Shown: positions 16,107-25,601, counted from the stretch's first letter. The stretch: DNA of 64,000 bases from an uncultured Gemmatimonadota bacterium (GCA_937961295.1 CALGOK010000014.1:1-64000); one strand, 5' to 3'. Numbers and translations: made by a program. Notes: generated from the sequence alone by a model not told the origin.

Positions 16107-17816
16107 TCACGCGATCGTGTTCCTGCCCGCCGCCTTTGCCAGATACAGCGCCCGGTCGGCCTGCTCCAGCAGCGGCCCCTCGCCCGGCGCCGCGGGATCG
16201 TACTCGGCCACCCCGATGCTCACGGTGATCTGGCCGAGGTTGAACCCCATCCGGTCGCCCGCCTGCTCCACCCGCTCCCGCACCGCGTCGGCCACCCGCA
16301 GGGCGCCGGCCCGGTCGGTCCGGGTGAGCAGCACCACGAACTCGTCGCCGCCGTACCGCGCCGCAAGGTCGGTGGCGCGGATCGTCTTGCGGAGCTCGTC
16401 GCTCACCGCCCTGAGCACCATGTTGCCGCGCTCGTGGCCGAAGCGATCGTTGAGCTCCTTGAGCCGGTCGAGGTCGATGAACAGCACCGCGAACGACTCG
16501 CCACTGCGCTTGCTCCGTTCCACCTCGTGCCCCAGCCGCTGCTGCAGCGAGCGGTAGCTCGCCAACCCGGTGAGCGCGTCGGTGCTCGCGTCGCGCGAGG
16601 CGTCGTCGGCCCGCCGCGCCAGCCACGGCACGCACTGCCGGAGCGAGGCCCTGCCCAACGCCGCCGCCTGCGCAAACCGGTGGCAGGTCTGGTAGCCGCA
16701 CGCCCGGCAATCCCACGCCTTGCCGTCGGGACTCGTCCCGATCGCGTCGAGGATCGCCCGCACCGCCTGCGGCTCCGCCTGCTCGCGCCGGCTGCCGAAC
16801 GGGAACGTCGCCCCCACCTCCACCGGCGCCGGGTCGGGCACCACGGGCACCCGGCTCCGCGTCGGCTCGTACGACGCCAGCAACCGGCGCCGACGATAGA
16901 GCTCCTCCTTGGGCCCCGCGGTGGGATGACCCAGCGCGCCGTGGTGCGTCTGCACGTCCACGAAGCCGAGGTCGATCCGGTCGTGCCCCACCGCGCGCGC
17001 CAGCGCGCCGAGCCCCTCCAGTCCCCGCACCGCCAGGATGCGGCGGCCCAGCGACGACCCGCTCACCACCATCTCCAGCGGCAGCCCGCCCGCCACACTC
17101 ATGTGGCGCCGGGTCTCCGACGGCAGCCGGGAGAACGTCTCCGGCATCTGCGCCGGCCGCACCTCGCGCAGTGCGAACAGCTGCTCCAGGTCGGCGAAGG
17201 TCATCACCGCGTCGAGCTCGTCGACGGCCCCCGGCGCCCCGGTCCCGACGTACACCACCGGGAGCCCTGACCCCAGCGAATGACGCAGGAACCGGGCCTC
17301 TGCCACGCACGGATAGGTCACCGGGGCCAGGTAGGGAACCAGCTCGGGATGGTGGGCCGTCACGGCCGCCACCACCACCGGATCGGTGCTCCGGATCAGC
17401 GTCCCCCAGTCGGGGTCCTCCCACAGCCGCAGGTACTCCTGGGCCACCAGCTCGTCACCCACCACCCCCCGGGAGACATGCCGGAACCCCGCCTCGTAAC
17501 AGGCGTTGACCAGCTGCTCTGGCGTTGCAGGATGGAACCATGCCGCTGCCTCGGGTGCCAGGATCAGCGCCCCGGTCCCCGCCTCGGCGATCGCCAGGGC
17601 GCGGTCGAGGGCGCCGCTGGCGGCGATGGCGGTGTGGGGACAGGCGGGAATGCATTCGCCGCAGCGAATGCAGTCCTCCGCGACCAGCCCCACCACGCGC
17701 GCCTCCGGCGGCAACGCGATGGCGTCCGTTGGGCACACCCGGACGCACGCGAGGCACGCGACGCAACGCGAAGGATCGACCGTCAGTTGCAATTGGGGGC
17801 CCCGAGAGGCGGGCAC
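16107..17816 (-). CDS. Ferredoxin / degenerate [FeFe]-hydrogenase-like / Fe-S / GGDEF fusion (putative redox-sensing diguanylate cyclase)
   Basis: 569 aa, GTG start. Residues 10-62 hold two [4Fe-4S] ferredoxin motifs (Cys18/21/24/28 and Cys49/52/55/59). Residues ~75-300 follow the iron-hydrogenase large-subunit fold, but the H-cluster cysteines are gone: IRSTDP, VGTGAPGAVDEL and THHGALGHP replace the usual Cys-bearing motifs. Residues 370-395 carry C-x2-C-x4-C-x16-C, the PF04060-type Fe-S motif. Residues ~405-569 are GGDEF with an intact YGGDEF (488-493) and an I-site R480-x-x-D483. Expected activity is synthesis of c-di-GMP from GTP, gated by cluster redox state; the gating is inferred. Confidence 0.85.
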   Translation of the reverse strand: MPASRGPQLQLTVDPSRCVACLACVRVCPTDAIALPPEARVVGLVAEDCIRCGECIPACPHTAIAASGALDRALAIAEAGTGALILAPEAAAWFHPATPEQLVNACYEAGFRHVSRGVVGDELVAQEYLRLWEDPDWGTLIRSTDPVVVAAVTAHHPELVPYLAPVTYPCVAEARFLRHSLGSGLPVVYVGTGAPGAVDELDAVMTFADLEQLFALREVRPAQMPETFSRLPSETRRHMSVAGGLPLEMVVSGSSLGRRILAVRGLEGLGALARAVGHDRIDLGFVDVQTHHGALGHPTAGPKEELYRRRRLLASYEPTRSRVPVVPDPAPVEVGATFPFGSRREQAEPQAVRAILDAIGTSPDGKAWDCRACGYQTCHRFAQAAALGRASLRQCVPWLARRADDASRDASTDALTGLASYRSLQQRLGHEVERSKRSGESFAVLFIDLDRLKELNDRFGHERGNMVLRAVSDELRKTIRATDLAARYGGDEFVVLLTRTDRAGALRVADAVRERVEQAGDRMGFNLGQITVSIGVAEYDPAAPGEGPLLEQADRALYLAKAAGRNTIA

Positions 17817-17901
17817 GCACCAGTGCGCGCCCGTCCAAGTTGGGGAATCACTTGAGAAGAGTCAAGAGGTGAGCCGTCCCAAGATCAATACAGATGGTCA
17901 C

Positions 17902-19434
<1,533 letters not shown>

Positions 19435-19435
19435 C

Positions 19436-19912
19436 TCAGTGCTCCGTCTCTCCGGCCAGCAGCCGGACGGCATGGTCCACCAGCGGGGCGAGCACCGCCA
19501 GCCCGTCGCGCACCCCGCCGGGCGAGCCGGGGAGGTTGACGATCAGGGTCCGCCCCCGCGCCCCGGCCACCCCACGACCGAGCGCCGCGGTGGGGACAGT
19601 CGGCAGGGCAGCAGCCCGGATCGCCTCGGCGATCCCGGGGGCCTCGCGCTCCAGCACTGCCCGGGTCGCCTCGGGGGTCACGTCCCGGGGTCCCAACCCG
19701 GTCCCGCCGGTCGTGATGACCAATTCCGCGACACCGTCGTCGCACCATCGGGCGAGGGTCGCCGCGATCTGCACCGTCTCGTCGGGGATGGTGGCCCGCT
19801 GGGCGAGGGTGTACCCCCGCTCCGATGCCCACGCCGCCACGGCGTCACCCGAGGCGTCCTGGCGCTCGCCGCGGGCGCAGGCGTCGGAGATGGTGAGGAG
19901 GGCGAGGTTCAT
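19436..19912 (-). CDS. MoaB/MogA family molybdopterin adenylyltransferase-like protein
   Basis: 158 aa, full length for the MogA/MoaB fold. Diagnostic motifs: LLTISDACARGERQDASGDAV at the N-terminus, TTGGTGLGPRDVTPEAT (nucleotide/MPT site) and NLPGSPGGVRDGL near the C-terminus. MogA adenylates molybdopterin before Mo insertion in molybdenum cofactor synthesis. No other cofactor genes are adjacent. It is placed ahead of the sigma54 activator in a tight pair. Whether it is MoaB or MogA cannot be decided from sequence alone. Confidence 0.87.
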   Translation of the reverse strand: MNLALLTISDACARGERQDASGDAVAAWASERGYTLAQRATIPDETVQIAATLARWCDDGVAELVITTGGTGLGPRDVTPEATRAVLEREAPGIAEAIRAAALPTVPTAALGRGVAGARGRTLIVNLPGSPGGVRDGLAVLAPLVDHAVRLLAGETEH

Positions 19913-19920
19913 GGGAATCG

Positions 19921-20046
19921 CGGCCCGCGGCTGAAGCCGCGTCTCGGCAGGGGCGCCCGCTGAAGCGGGCCCCGGTGAGACTGCCGATCGCGACAGGCGG
20001 CTTCATGCCGCCGTGTTCGCCGAGACGCGGCTTCAGCCGCGGGCCG
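19921..20046. repeat. 28-bp perfect inverted repeat with nested hairpins
   Basis: The left arm 19921-19948 and right arm 20019-20046 are perfect complements over 28 bp. Each arm is itself a small palindrome (CGCGGCTGAAGCCGCG). The 70-nt interval holds two more stems with the same loop theme (GCCCGCTGAAGCGGGC and GGCGGCTTCATGCCGCC). It occupies the gap between the GcvT-like and MoaB-like genes, both on the minus strand. Confidence 0.9.
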
Positions 20047-20057
20047 ACGCGCGACGT

Positions 20058-21044
20058 TCATCCCCCACGCTCAACAAACGGCGGCCGCTTGAGCGTGGCA
20101 TCCCACTCCCGATCCGCCGCCACGATCCGGATCGGCGTCCCGGCCACGTCACTCCCCCGCGGCACCGCGGTGATCCCGATCACGCCGGCGCGCGGCGACA
20201 CGGCGCTCGAGCGCACGCGATCGACGGTGCGGTTGTTGACCTGCACCTCGCTCCCCACCGGTGGCGCGGTGTCGCCCTCGGTGGTGAAGCCGATGAGCAC
20301 CTTGAGCGCGCCGCTGCGATGGCGATTGGCGAGTGCCACCTCGCCGGGGAACGGGGCGCCCTTTCCCTGTGCCACCAGCTCTTCCATCCCCGCCTCCACC
20401 GGCGTGTCCTCGGCGGCCACCTCGGTGCCGATGCGCAGGATCCCCCATTCCAGGCGCACGAGGCTCCACGTGTCGGCGCCGACGAACGGCACGCCGAGCC
20501 GCTCGATGGCGGAGCGGAGCGAAGTGACGTCGCGGGCGCGGCAGTAGAGGTCGAGTCCGTCGGGGCCGAGGCGCGTGGCGCGCGCGGCGAACACATCCAC
20601 GCCGGCGAGTCGCGCGCGCCGGAGGTCGCCGGGCGACTCGGGGACCGGTTCGAGCAGCGTGGCCAGCCGTCCCTTCGCGGCGGGGCCACGCACCGCCACC
20701 ACCGCCACGTCGTCGCTGATGTCGCGGAGCCGCACGTTGCCGCGCTTGCGATCGACCAGGTAGCTCCACGCCGCGGCGCGGGAGTCGCCGTCCACCAGCA
20801 GCATCACCAGGTCGTCGAAGCGGTAGACCGTCACGCGGGCGAGGATCGTGGCGTCGTCGCGGAGCAGCAGCGCGTCGGCGAAGCGGCCCGGCGGCACCCG
20901 CGAGATGTCCACCGTGCACACGCGATTGACGTACGCGTGTGCGTCGGGGCCCGACACCTCGAACTGGCCGTGCGCGGCGGGGGTGTAGGCCGCGGCGCTC
21001 GACACCATCGCGTCGTAGCCGGCGGGGGCGGCGGTCTCGCTCAT
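20058..21044 (-). CDS. GcvT-like aminomethyltransferase-family (folate-binding) protein
   Basis: 328 aa, shorter than canonical GcvT (about 360). The N-terminal half fits the folate-binding aminomethyltransferase fold (GQFEVSGPDAHAYVNRVCTVDIS, GRFADALLLRDDATILARVTVYR). The C-terminal barrel has GIGTEVAAEDTPVEAG-like, KGAPFPGEVALANRH and VLIGFTTEGDTAPPVGSEV. The YgfZ signature K-x-C-Y-x-G-Q is absent, arguing for the GcvT side of the family. No gcvH or gcvP is nearby, so the real substrate is open. ATG 21044 overlaps the argF stop (ATGA), indicating coupling. Confidence 0.8.
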   Translation of the reverse strand: MSETAAPAGYDAMVSSAAAYTPAAHGQFEVSGPDAHAYVNRVCTVDISRVPPGRFADALLLRDDATILARVTVYRFDDLVMLLVDGDSRAAAWSYLVDRKRGNVRLRDISDDVAVVAVRGPAAKGRLATLLEPVPESPGDLRRARLAGVDVFAARATRLGPDGLDLYCRARDVTSLRSAIERLGVPFVGADTWSLVRLEWGILRIGTEVAAEDTPVEAGMEELVAQGKGAPFPGEVALANRHRSGALKVLIGFTTEGDTAPPVGSEVQVNNRTVDRVRSSAVSPRAGVIGITAVPRGSDVAGTPIRIVAADREWDATLKRPPFVERGG

Positions 21045-21943
21045 TTGAGGAGCATGGCCAGCAGCGCCTTCTGGGCGTGGAGCCGGTTCTCCGCCTCGTC
21101 GAACACGCGCGACTGCGGTCCCTCGAGCACGTCCTCGGTGATCTCCTCGCCGCGGTGCGCGGGGAGGCAGTGCAGCACGATGGCGTCCTTCGCGGCGCGC
21201 GCCATCAGGTCGGCGTCGACCACGTAGCCCTGGAAGGCCACCTTGCGGAGTTCCATCTCCTCTTCCTGTCCCATCGACGCCCAGACGTCGGTATTGATCA
21301 CGTGGGCGCCCTCGACCGCCTCGTCGGGATCCTCGGTGATCAGGATCTTGGTCTTCGCCTTGGTGGCGTGATAGATCCCGTGATCGGGTTCGTAGCCTTC
21401 GGGGCAGGCGAGCCGGAGCTCGAAGCCGAGGAGGCCGGCGGCCTCGATCCACGAATTGGCCATGTTGTTGCCGTCGCCGATCCACGCCACCACGCGGTCC
21501 TGCACGGAGCCGAATGTTTCCTGCACGGTGAGCAGGTCGGCGAGGATCTGGCACGGGTGGCGGAGGTCGGTGAGGCCGTTGATCACCGGCACGGTGGCGA
21601 ACTTCGCCAGCTCCTCCACGTCGTCCTGCGCGAAGGTGCGGATCATGATCGCGTCGACCATCCGCGAGAGGACGCGGGCGGTGTCGCGGATCGGTTCGCC
21701 GCGGCCGAGCTGGATGTCGCGGGAGGAGAGGAAGAGGGCGTGGCCACCGAGCTGGAGCGCGCCGACCTCGAAGGAGACCCGGGTGCGGGTGGACGACTTG
21801 GCGAAGATCATCGCCAGCGTCTTTCCCGACATGGGGCGCTCCTGGTAGCGGCCGGTCTTCATGTCGGCCGCCAGCGTCAGGAGGTCGAGGGTCTCCCGGG
21901 CGGAGAGGTCGGGGATCTTGAGGAAGTCGCGCTTGGGGGCCAT
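21041..21943 (-). CDS. argF: Ornithine carbamoyltransferase
   Basis: 300 aa. Converts carbamoyl phosphate and ornithine to citrulline in arginine synthesis. Carbamoyl-phosphate site SSTRTRVSFE, second-substrate motif HPCQ, ornithine-site-like DVWASMG and the HCLPAHRGEEI signature are all present, so the enzyme should be active. Acetylornithine or succinylornithine preference cannot be excluded. I start at ATG 21943 (MAPKRDFLKIPDL), with AGGA a few bases upstream; a longer frame exists but adds low-complexity sequence. First gene of a pair with the GcvT-like gene. The upstream 280 bp contains only G-rich tracts and no convincing gene. Confidence 0.93.
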   Translation of the reverse strand: MAPKRDFLKIPDLSARETLDLLTLAADMKTGRYQERPMSGKTLAMIFAKSSTRTRVSFEVGALQLGGHALFLSSRDIQLGRGEPIRDTARVLSRMVDAIMIRTFAQDDVEELAKFATVPVINGLTDLRHPCQILADLLTVQETFGSVQDRVVAWIGDGNNMANSWIEAAGLLGFELRLACPEGYEPDHGIYHATKAKTKILITEDPDEAVEGAHVINTDVWASMGQEEEMELRKVAFQGYVVDADLMARAAKDAIVLHCLPAHRGEEITEDVLEGPQSRVFDEAENRLHAQKALLAMLLK

Positions 21944-22223
21944 GTGCCATCCTGGGGGTCGGGGACGCCAGAATGGCAGGAATCTAAGCGCTAACGGGGG
22001 TCGGGGGGAAACGGGACGGGGGCTGACCGGCTTAGTGCGGTGGACTCGATGCGGTGTCCACGATGGAGTAGAGCTGCAGTTCAACAGCGAGGAGGTGTCG
22101 GTCGTGGGTTCGACGCCGCAGATCAGGACGATCCGCGTCAATGCGATGTGAACCTGACGATTCCTCCCGGCACCAGCCTCGAAACCCCGCACCAGCACGG
22201 GTCGGGTTGGTCACCGCGGACAC

Positions 22224-23399
22224 CTAGTCGGGAGTCATTCTGTAGAGGACAGCATCCTCAACTCCGTCGGGATCATCGGATACCAGCAATACGTGGCTTC
22301 CACCAAACCACCGGAGGCGTTGGGTGCTGTCGAAAGGCAGAGTTCGCATACGAGACTCGCCGCGCCGCAGGAGGATTCCCTTGACATCGGTATGCGACCC
22401 GTCTCGAACGACCAGTAGCACATCACCGTGGTCAGAGACGGCCACCGACACCAACGGGGACCATATCTCGGGCACCAGCTGGTGCCGGACCATCTCCTGA
22501 GCCAACTCCTGCTGCCTGGGCGAGACGCCTTCGAACAGGCGGCGAATCGCGCTGTCGCGTACCGTGGAGGGGATTAGCGCCGCAGGCACCGAGACCGTTC
22601 GAGAGAGATGCATACCCCCGTCGAGCGATCGCACGGACACGGCAACCTCAGCAGTCGCACCATAGCCGCTTTTCGGATACGCGGACACTCGGAACATGCC
22701 GTTGGATGAATAGGCGTGCATGGATGTGTGACAGTAGGGAATCAATCGGGACAGCGAACCCCCATTCGGCATCGCCATTGACACGTAGCACTCTGTCGCC
22801 TCGTCGAGCTCTACTCGCTTCGCGCCCGCACCGTCCGGCTGGGCAACCATCACCGTGAGCTGCGTGGCACCCTCGACCCGCCCTCGCCACCACGACACGC
22901 CATTCGGCGTGGAAGCTTGCAGGAAGGCGCCCACCATGCCGGCCGGTGGGCGCAATGTCACTGTACTGATCACTCTGCCGTCGGTCCTGTACTTCGTCAC
23001 TCGCCTCAAGCCGAGGTCGACCAGCCAGATGCTGTCACCGCGCTGGTAGATCTGTGCCACCCCCTGCAGGTCACCCGGACCCTCCCCGCGACGACCGATC
23101 CACCTGACCCGAGTCTCGCCAGGCAGCAGACCGACAATGGCCCCGTCTCGTGGCTGTGAGGCCCAGATCTGCCCATTCGGGCCCACGGTCGCAACCACGA
23201 TGGGGTCAAGCACAAACTCACTGCCACGAAGTCGATGCACCTCATGCAGCGATATCCCCTGACTATGCAAAGGGAACGCTGCCGAGCAGGCGATGCACAA
23301 TGAAAGTAGCATCACCCAACCAACTGGTGCTTCCGGAGAGGCCATGCTGTCGCGGCGCCCTCCCCAAGTAGATCCGCATGCTGCACGAAAGGCAGTCAT
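22224..23399 (-). CDS. 6-bladed beta-propeller exported protein of the peptide/DsbA locus
   Basis: 391 aa from ATG 23399, which overlaps the DsbA-like stop as ATGA; an internal ATG at 23345 would give a cleaner signal peptide (VMLLSLCIACSAAFPLHSQG). The GRRGEGPGDLQG motif and repeated WLVD / TKY strands identify the same 6-bladed propeller family as 7302-8564. No enzyme motif. In Bacteroidota, propellers of this type commonly sit beside tiny Cys-containing NVEALA-type exported peptides, and here too small Cys-rich ORFs are upstream. The role is unknown; a receptor or export partner for the peptide is a guess. Confidence 0.78.
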   Translation of the reverse strand: MTAFRAACGSTWGGRRDSMASPEAPVGWVMLLSLCIACSAAFPLHSQGISLHEVHRLRGSEFVLDPIVVATVGPNGQIWASQPRDGAIVGLLPGETRVRWIGRRGEGPGDLQGVAQIYQRGDSIWLVDLGLRRVTKYRTDGRVISTVTLRPPAGMVGAFLQASTPNGVSWWRGRVEGATQLTVMVAQPDGAGAKRVELDEATECYVSMAMPNGGSLSRLIPYCHTSMHAYSSNGMFRVSAYPKSGYGATAEVAVSVRSLDGGMHLSRTVSVPAALIPSTVRDSAIRRLFEGVSPRQQELAQEMVRHQLVPEIWSPLVSVAVSDHGDVLLVVRDGSHTDVKGILLRRGESRMRTLPFDSTQRLRWFGGSHVLLVSDDPDGVEDAVLYRMTPD

Positions 23400-24085
23400 C
23401 GCGCTCGTTCGCGCTTCGCGTGCGCAAGGAGTGCCACTAGGCCTTTGGAGTCAGGCACGTACCGCAGGAGGTCTCCGTTCACGACCAACGTTGGGGTCCC
23501 GCTGCCCCCTAGCCGGTTAGCCAACGCCATGCCTCGAGTAATGCTCATCACACTGTCCTCGGACGCCGCGCAATCGTTGAACGCGTCCCTGTTGCGGATC
23601 TGTGCCTTTTCGGCGAAGAAGTCGAATCCGGTGCGACCTATCGAATCCTGCCAATGATAAAGCGCATCCACCATAGCCGGAAACGCGTCCTGGTGAGCGG
23701 CGCATTCCGCGACTCGCGCGGCGTCGTAGGCATCGGCATGGTAGGGCAGTGGCCAATGGTGGAAAACCAGCGCCACATCTCCGGGATTCGCGAGCATCAC
23801 AGGCATGAGCACGGATTCGTGGAAGTAGCGGCACGCGGGACATGGGAAGTCTGCGAACTCGACGATCGTCAGTGCAGCGGAATCTGGCCCGATCCGTCGC
23901 CCTTCGCCCACCAATTCCTCCCAGTTGTCGACTGGGACTGGCGCATAGTCTCGGATGCTACGCGGGCGGAGGCGCGGGTCGGCCGACAACTCGCGCCTCA
24001 CGACAGCCACTGTAACGACGAGGGCACAGGCAACGCTCAAGACCGCCAATAGCGTGCTGAAGCTGACTTTCGTTCGCTGGCTCAC
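23396..24085 (-). CDS. Membrane-anchored DsbA-like thioredoxin-fold protein
   Basis: 229 aa, GTG start at 24085 sharing GTGA with the stop of a short upstream ORF. The N-terminal anchor spans residues ~8-30 and the rest is extracytoplasmic. A DSBA-type thioredoxin fold with the redox motif Cys82-Pro-Ala-Cys85 (FADFPCPACRYFH) and a cis-Pro loop (GGSGTPTLVVNG) is evident. Expected role: forming or shuffling disulfides in exported proteins. Two further cysteines (AECAAH and NDCAAS) could be regulatory. Its neighbours are Cys-rich mini-ORFs and a propeller, making them plausible clients. Confidence 0.88.
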   Translation of the reverse strand: MSQRTKVSFSTLLAVLSVACALVVTVAVVRRELSADPRLRPRSIRDYAPVPVDNWEELVGEGRRIGPDSAALTIVEFADFPCPACRYFHESVLMPVMLANPGDVALVFHHWPLPYHADAYDAARVAECAAHQDAFPAMVDALYHWQDSIGRTGFDFFAEKAQIRNRDAFNDCAASEDSVMSITRGMALANRLGGSGTPTLVVNGDLLRYVPDSKGLVALLAHAKRERAR

Positions 24086-24225
24086 GAAATAGCACTCCCA
24101 CGACCACGATCACCGGGATCGCCAGCGCTGGGTACGGAGGCAAACTGCGACCAGCTCACGATGCACCCGCCCTGGCCTATCACACAGCACCACAACGCGC
24201 GCAAGTCGATACTCGCCGCCTCCAT
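24082..24225 (-). CDS. 47-aa ORF coupled to the DsbA-like gene
   Basis: ATG 24225 to TGA 24082, with the stop overlapping the GTG of the DsbA-like gene. It begins MEAASIDLRALWCCVIGQGG and has three cysteines in the first 21 residues. No good Shine-Dalgarno precedes it. A frame shift near 24135 would instead join it to a hydrophobic segment (PALAIPVIVVVGVLF), so this could be the remnant of a membrane protein. Treat as a candidate only. Confidence 0.3.
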   Translation of the reverse strand: MEAASIDLRALWCCVIGQGGCIVSWSQFASVPSAGDPGDRGRGSAIS

Positions 24226-24247
24226 CCTCGTGAAGTCGTACCGGCCT

Positions 24248-24523
24248 CTAGTTGGCATCGCAGGCCGTGGAACCGTTGTAGCAACACTTGACCGTGAAAC
24301 TTCCCTGACCGTTGGTACACTGGATCTTCTCGGCCTGCGTCGGACAGTTGAGATGCCCCCAATTGCATTAGTTCTGCGTAAGCTCAGACTGGCTAGGACA
24401 CGAGCCCTCGTACGTGGTTTCCTTGAGGTAGCACTCAGGAACTCGCCGCGGTGATGCGAGGAGTGACACCGCGCCGAGAACGGTTGCACAGGATGCGAGT
24501 ACGGTAACGCGCTGAGGTGACAT
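24248..24523 (-). pseudogene. Cys-rich exported peptide gene interrupted by an in-frame TAA
   Basis: ATG 24523 has GGAGG 9 nt upstream and opens a 51-aa product with a hydrophobic leader (VTVLASCATVLGAVSLLA) ending at TAA 24368-24370. The same frame continues past the stop for 39 residues to TAG 24248, with six further cysteines (CNWGHLNCPTQAEKIQC, VKCCYNG, STACDAN). Leader plus tail would make a 91-aa disulfide-rich secreted peptide. The stop could be a real nonsense mutation, a consensus error, or readthrough. The ATG shares one base with the preceding TGA, so translation is coupled to the 36-aa ORF. Confidence 0.45.
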
Positions 24524-24633
24524 CACGGGAGGCCTCCGCAACAGTTGTGGTTTGCACGCACTGGAATCACGAGTCCCGAGGCAATACCCTGTCCTAGAGA
24601 TGCGGCACTGCGAATGACCTCTGTACGATTCAT
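24523..24633 (-). CDS. 36-aa peptide ORF with C-terminal CCGG motif
   Basis: ATG 24633 to TGA 24523, product starting MNRTEVIRSAASLGQGIASG and ending NHNCCGGLP. The N-terminal part looks like the h-region of a Tat-like leader lacking the twin arginine, and the tail has a Cys-Cys-Gly-Gly. The stop overlaps the next ATG as TGATG. No strong ribosome binding site. It could be a small exported peptide, a modified-peptide precursor or a chance ORF; overlap coupling and position at the head of the locus favour a real one. Confidence 0.4.
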   Translation of the reverse strand: MNRTEVIRSAASLGQGIASGLVIPVRANHNCCGGLP

Positions 24634-24885
24634 CAACGCACCCTACCAGCCGCGGGCGGGTGGGACGAATCGAACGACCACCGGACGGCATCGGCACCGA
24701 ATCGACCGAAGTGTCGGAAGCCTGTCCCACCCCGCGGCTTGAAAGGCCCTCCAGGCGCTTCGCGACATGCCCGTATCAAGTCCTGCACCGCTTTGCCGCA
24801 CGATGAGCGCGATGGGTTACAAGCTAGAAGAGGTCGGTACACCCAACCTACTCCAAGGTTGTGCTAGTGTTTTTCCCAGTACCGG

Positions 24886-25266
24886 TTGACGGCCGGCTCG
24901 ACCGTGGACATTCTCCACTCCTCCCCCGACCGGAGTCGTTCGTGTGCCCCCCCCCCCGAGAACGCCGCACCCACCCACCTGCCGCTGGTCCTGCCTCCCG
25001 AGTTCCTCGCCTGGCTCCGTACCCGATACCGACTGACGCCACGGCACTGTGACCTGCTGCGCTGCCGCGCGCAGCTGATGGTGCCCAAGGAGATCGCCGT
25101 CGAGCTGAACCTCGAGGTCGCAACCGTTCGCCGCCTGCAGGCGTCGGTGCTCGAGCGGCTGCGCATCGGCGGCGGCGAGAAGGGACTATTGCGCTGGATG
25201 GCGAATGCCCACGACCGCTGGCAGCGGGAAGCCGCGGCGGTCGAGTCGGAGTTCGCCGCCACCTGA
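24886..25266 (+). CDS. Stand-alone LuxR/GerE-type HTH protein with poly-C tract at the start
   Basis: 126 aa if started at TTG 24886. Residues ~45-110 carry a LuxR-type helix-turn-helix (LTPRHCDLLRCRAQLMVPKEIAVELNLEVATVRRLQASVLERL as the core region; DNA recognition around ATVRRLQ). No receiver or sensor domain is attached. A GTG at 24942 with GGAG 6 nt upstream is the best initiation site but is out of frame because of an 11-C run at 24947-24957; ten Cs would bring it into frame. It is unclear whether this is phase variation, a sequencing error or simply TTG/GTG initiation upstream. Confidence 0.65.
   Translation: MTAGSTVDILHSSPDRSRSCAPPPENAAPTHLPLVLPPEFLAWLRTRYRLTPRHCDLLRCRAQLMVPKEIAVELNLEVATVRRLQASVLERLRIGGGEKGLLRWMANAHDRWQREAAAVESEFAAT
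24947..24957. repeat. C11 homopolymer tract in the HTH gene start region
   Basis: Eleven consecutive C immediately after GTGTG. The length decides whether GTG 24942 reads into the HTH frame (C10) or not (C11). Confidence 0.85.
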
Positions 25267-25301
25267 TCGCCACCCGGTCGAGTCGAGATGATCCCGACCC
25301 G

Positions 25302-25601
25302 CTACGGGACACTCCACATCAGCAGGTAGGACAGCAGCGCCCACACCACGACGTAGCATGCGCCGGCGACCACATTGACCAGCAGGTACACCCGGTCGCG
25401 GGCGATGAGCGCTGCCACCAGCGCGGCAGCGGTGAGCAGCGGACCCGCCAGCAGCAGCGCCGCGAAGAGCGGGATCGGCAGCACCCAGACGCCAACGAAT
25501 GCCAACGCGATCACCACCGCGTGCACCACCATGAACCCCCACGCGGCCACGGTGAGTGTCCGCACCGTCCGGCCCGCGCCACTCCGCTCACTTTCGCCCA
25601 C
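25302..25601 (-). CDS. Small integral membrane protein
   Basis: 99 aa from GTG 25601, with GGGAGG about 6 nt upstream. Three hydrophobic helices: about residues 14-36 (LTVAAWGFMVVHAVVIALAF region), 40-68 and 74-98. No recognised motif. It is divergent from the amidohydrolase gene at 25675 with only 73 nt between, and convergent with the HTH gene ending at 25266. Confidence 0.6.
   Translation of the reverse strand: MGESERSGAGRTVRTLTVAAWGFMVVHAVVIALAFVGVWVLPIPLFAALLLAGPLLTAAALVAALIARDRVYLLVNVVAGACYVVVWALLSYLLMWSVP

Noticed and set aside
16107..17816. Active [FeFe]-hydrogenase
   Set aside because: Cysteines that ligate the H-cluster are absent from all three motifs.
20058..21044. YgfZ (Fe-S repair folate protein)
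   Set aside because: The conserved K-x-C-Y-x-G-Q motif is missing; GcvT-like pattern fits better.
22032..22223. 63-codon minus-strand frame upstream of argF
   Set aside because: No ribosome binding site, no motif, composition like non-coding sequence.
24368..24370. Selenocysteine or pyrrolysine decoding in the Cys-rich peptide
   Set aside because: The stop is TAA, not TGA or TAG, so neither known recoding applies.
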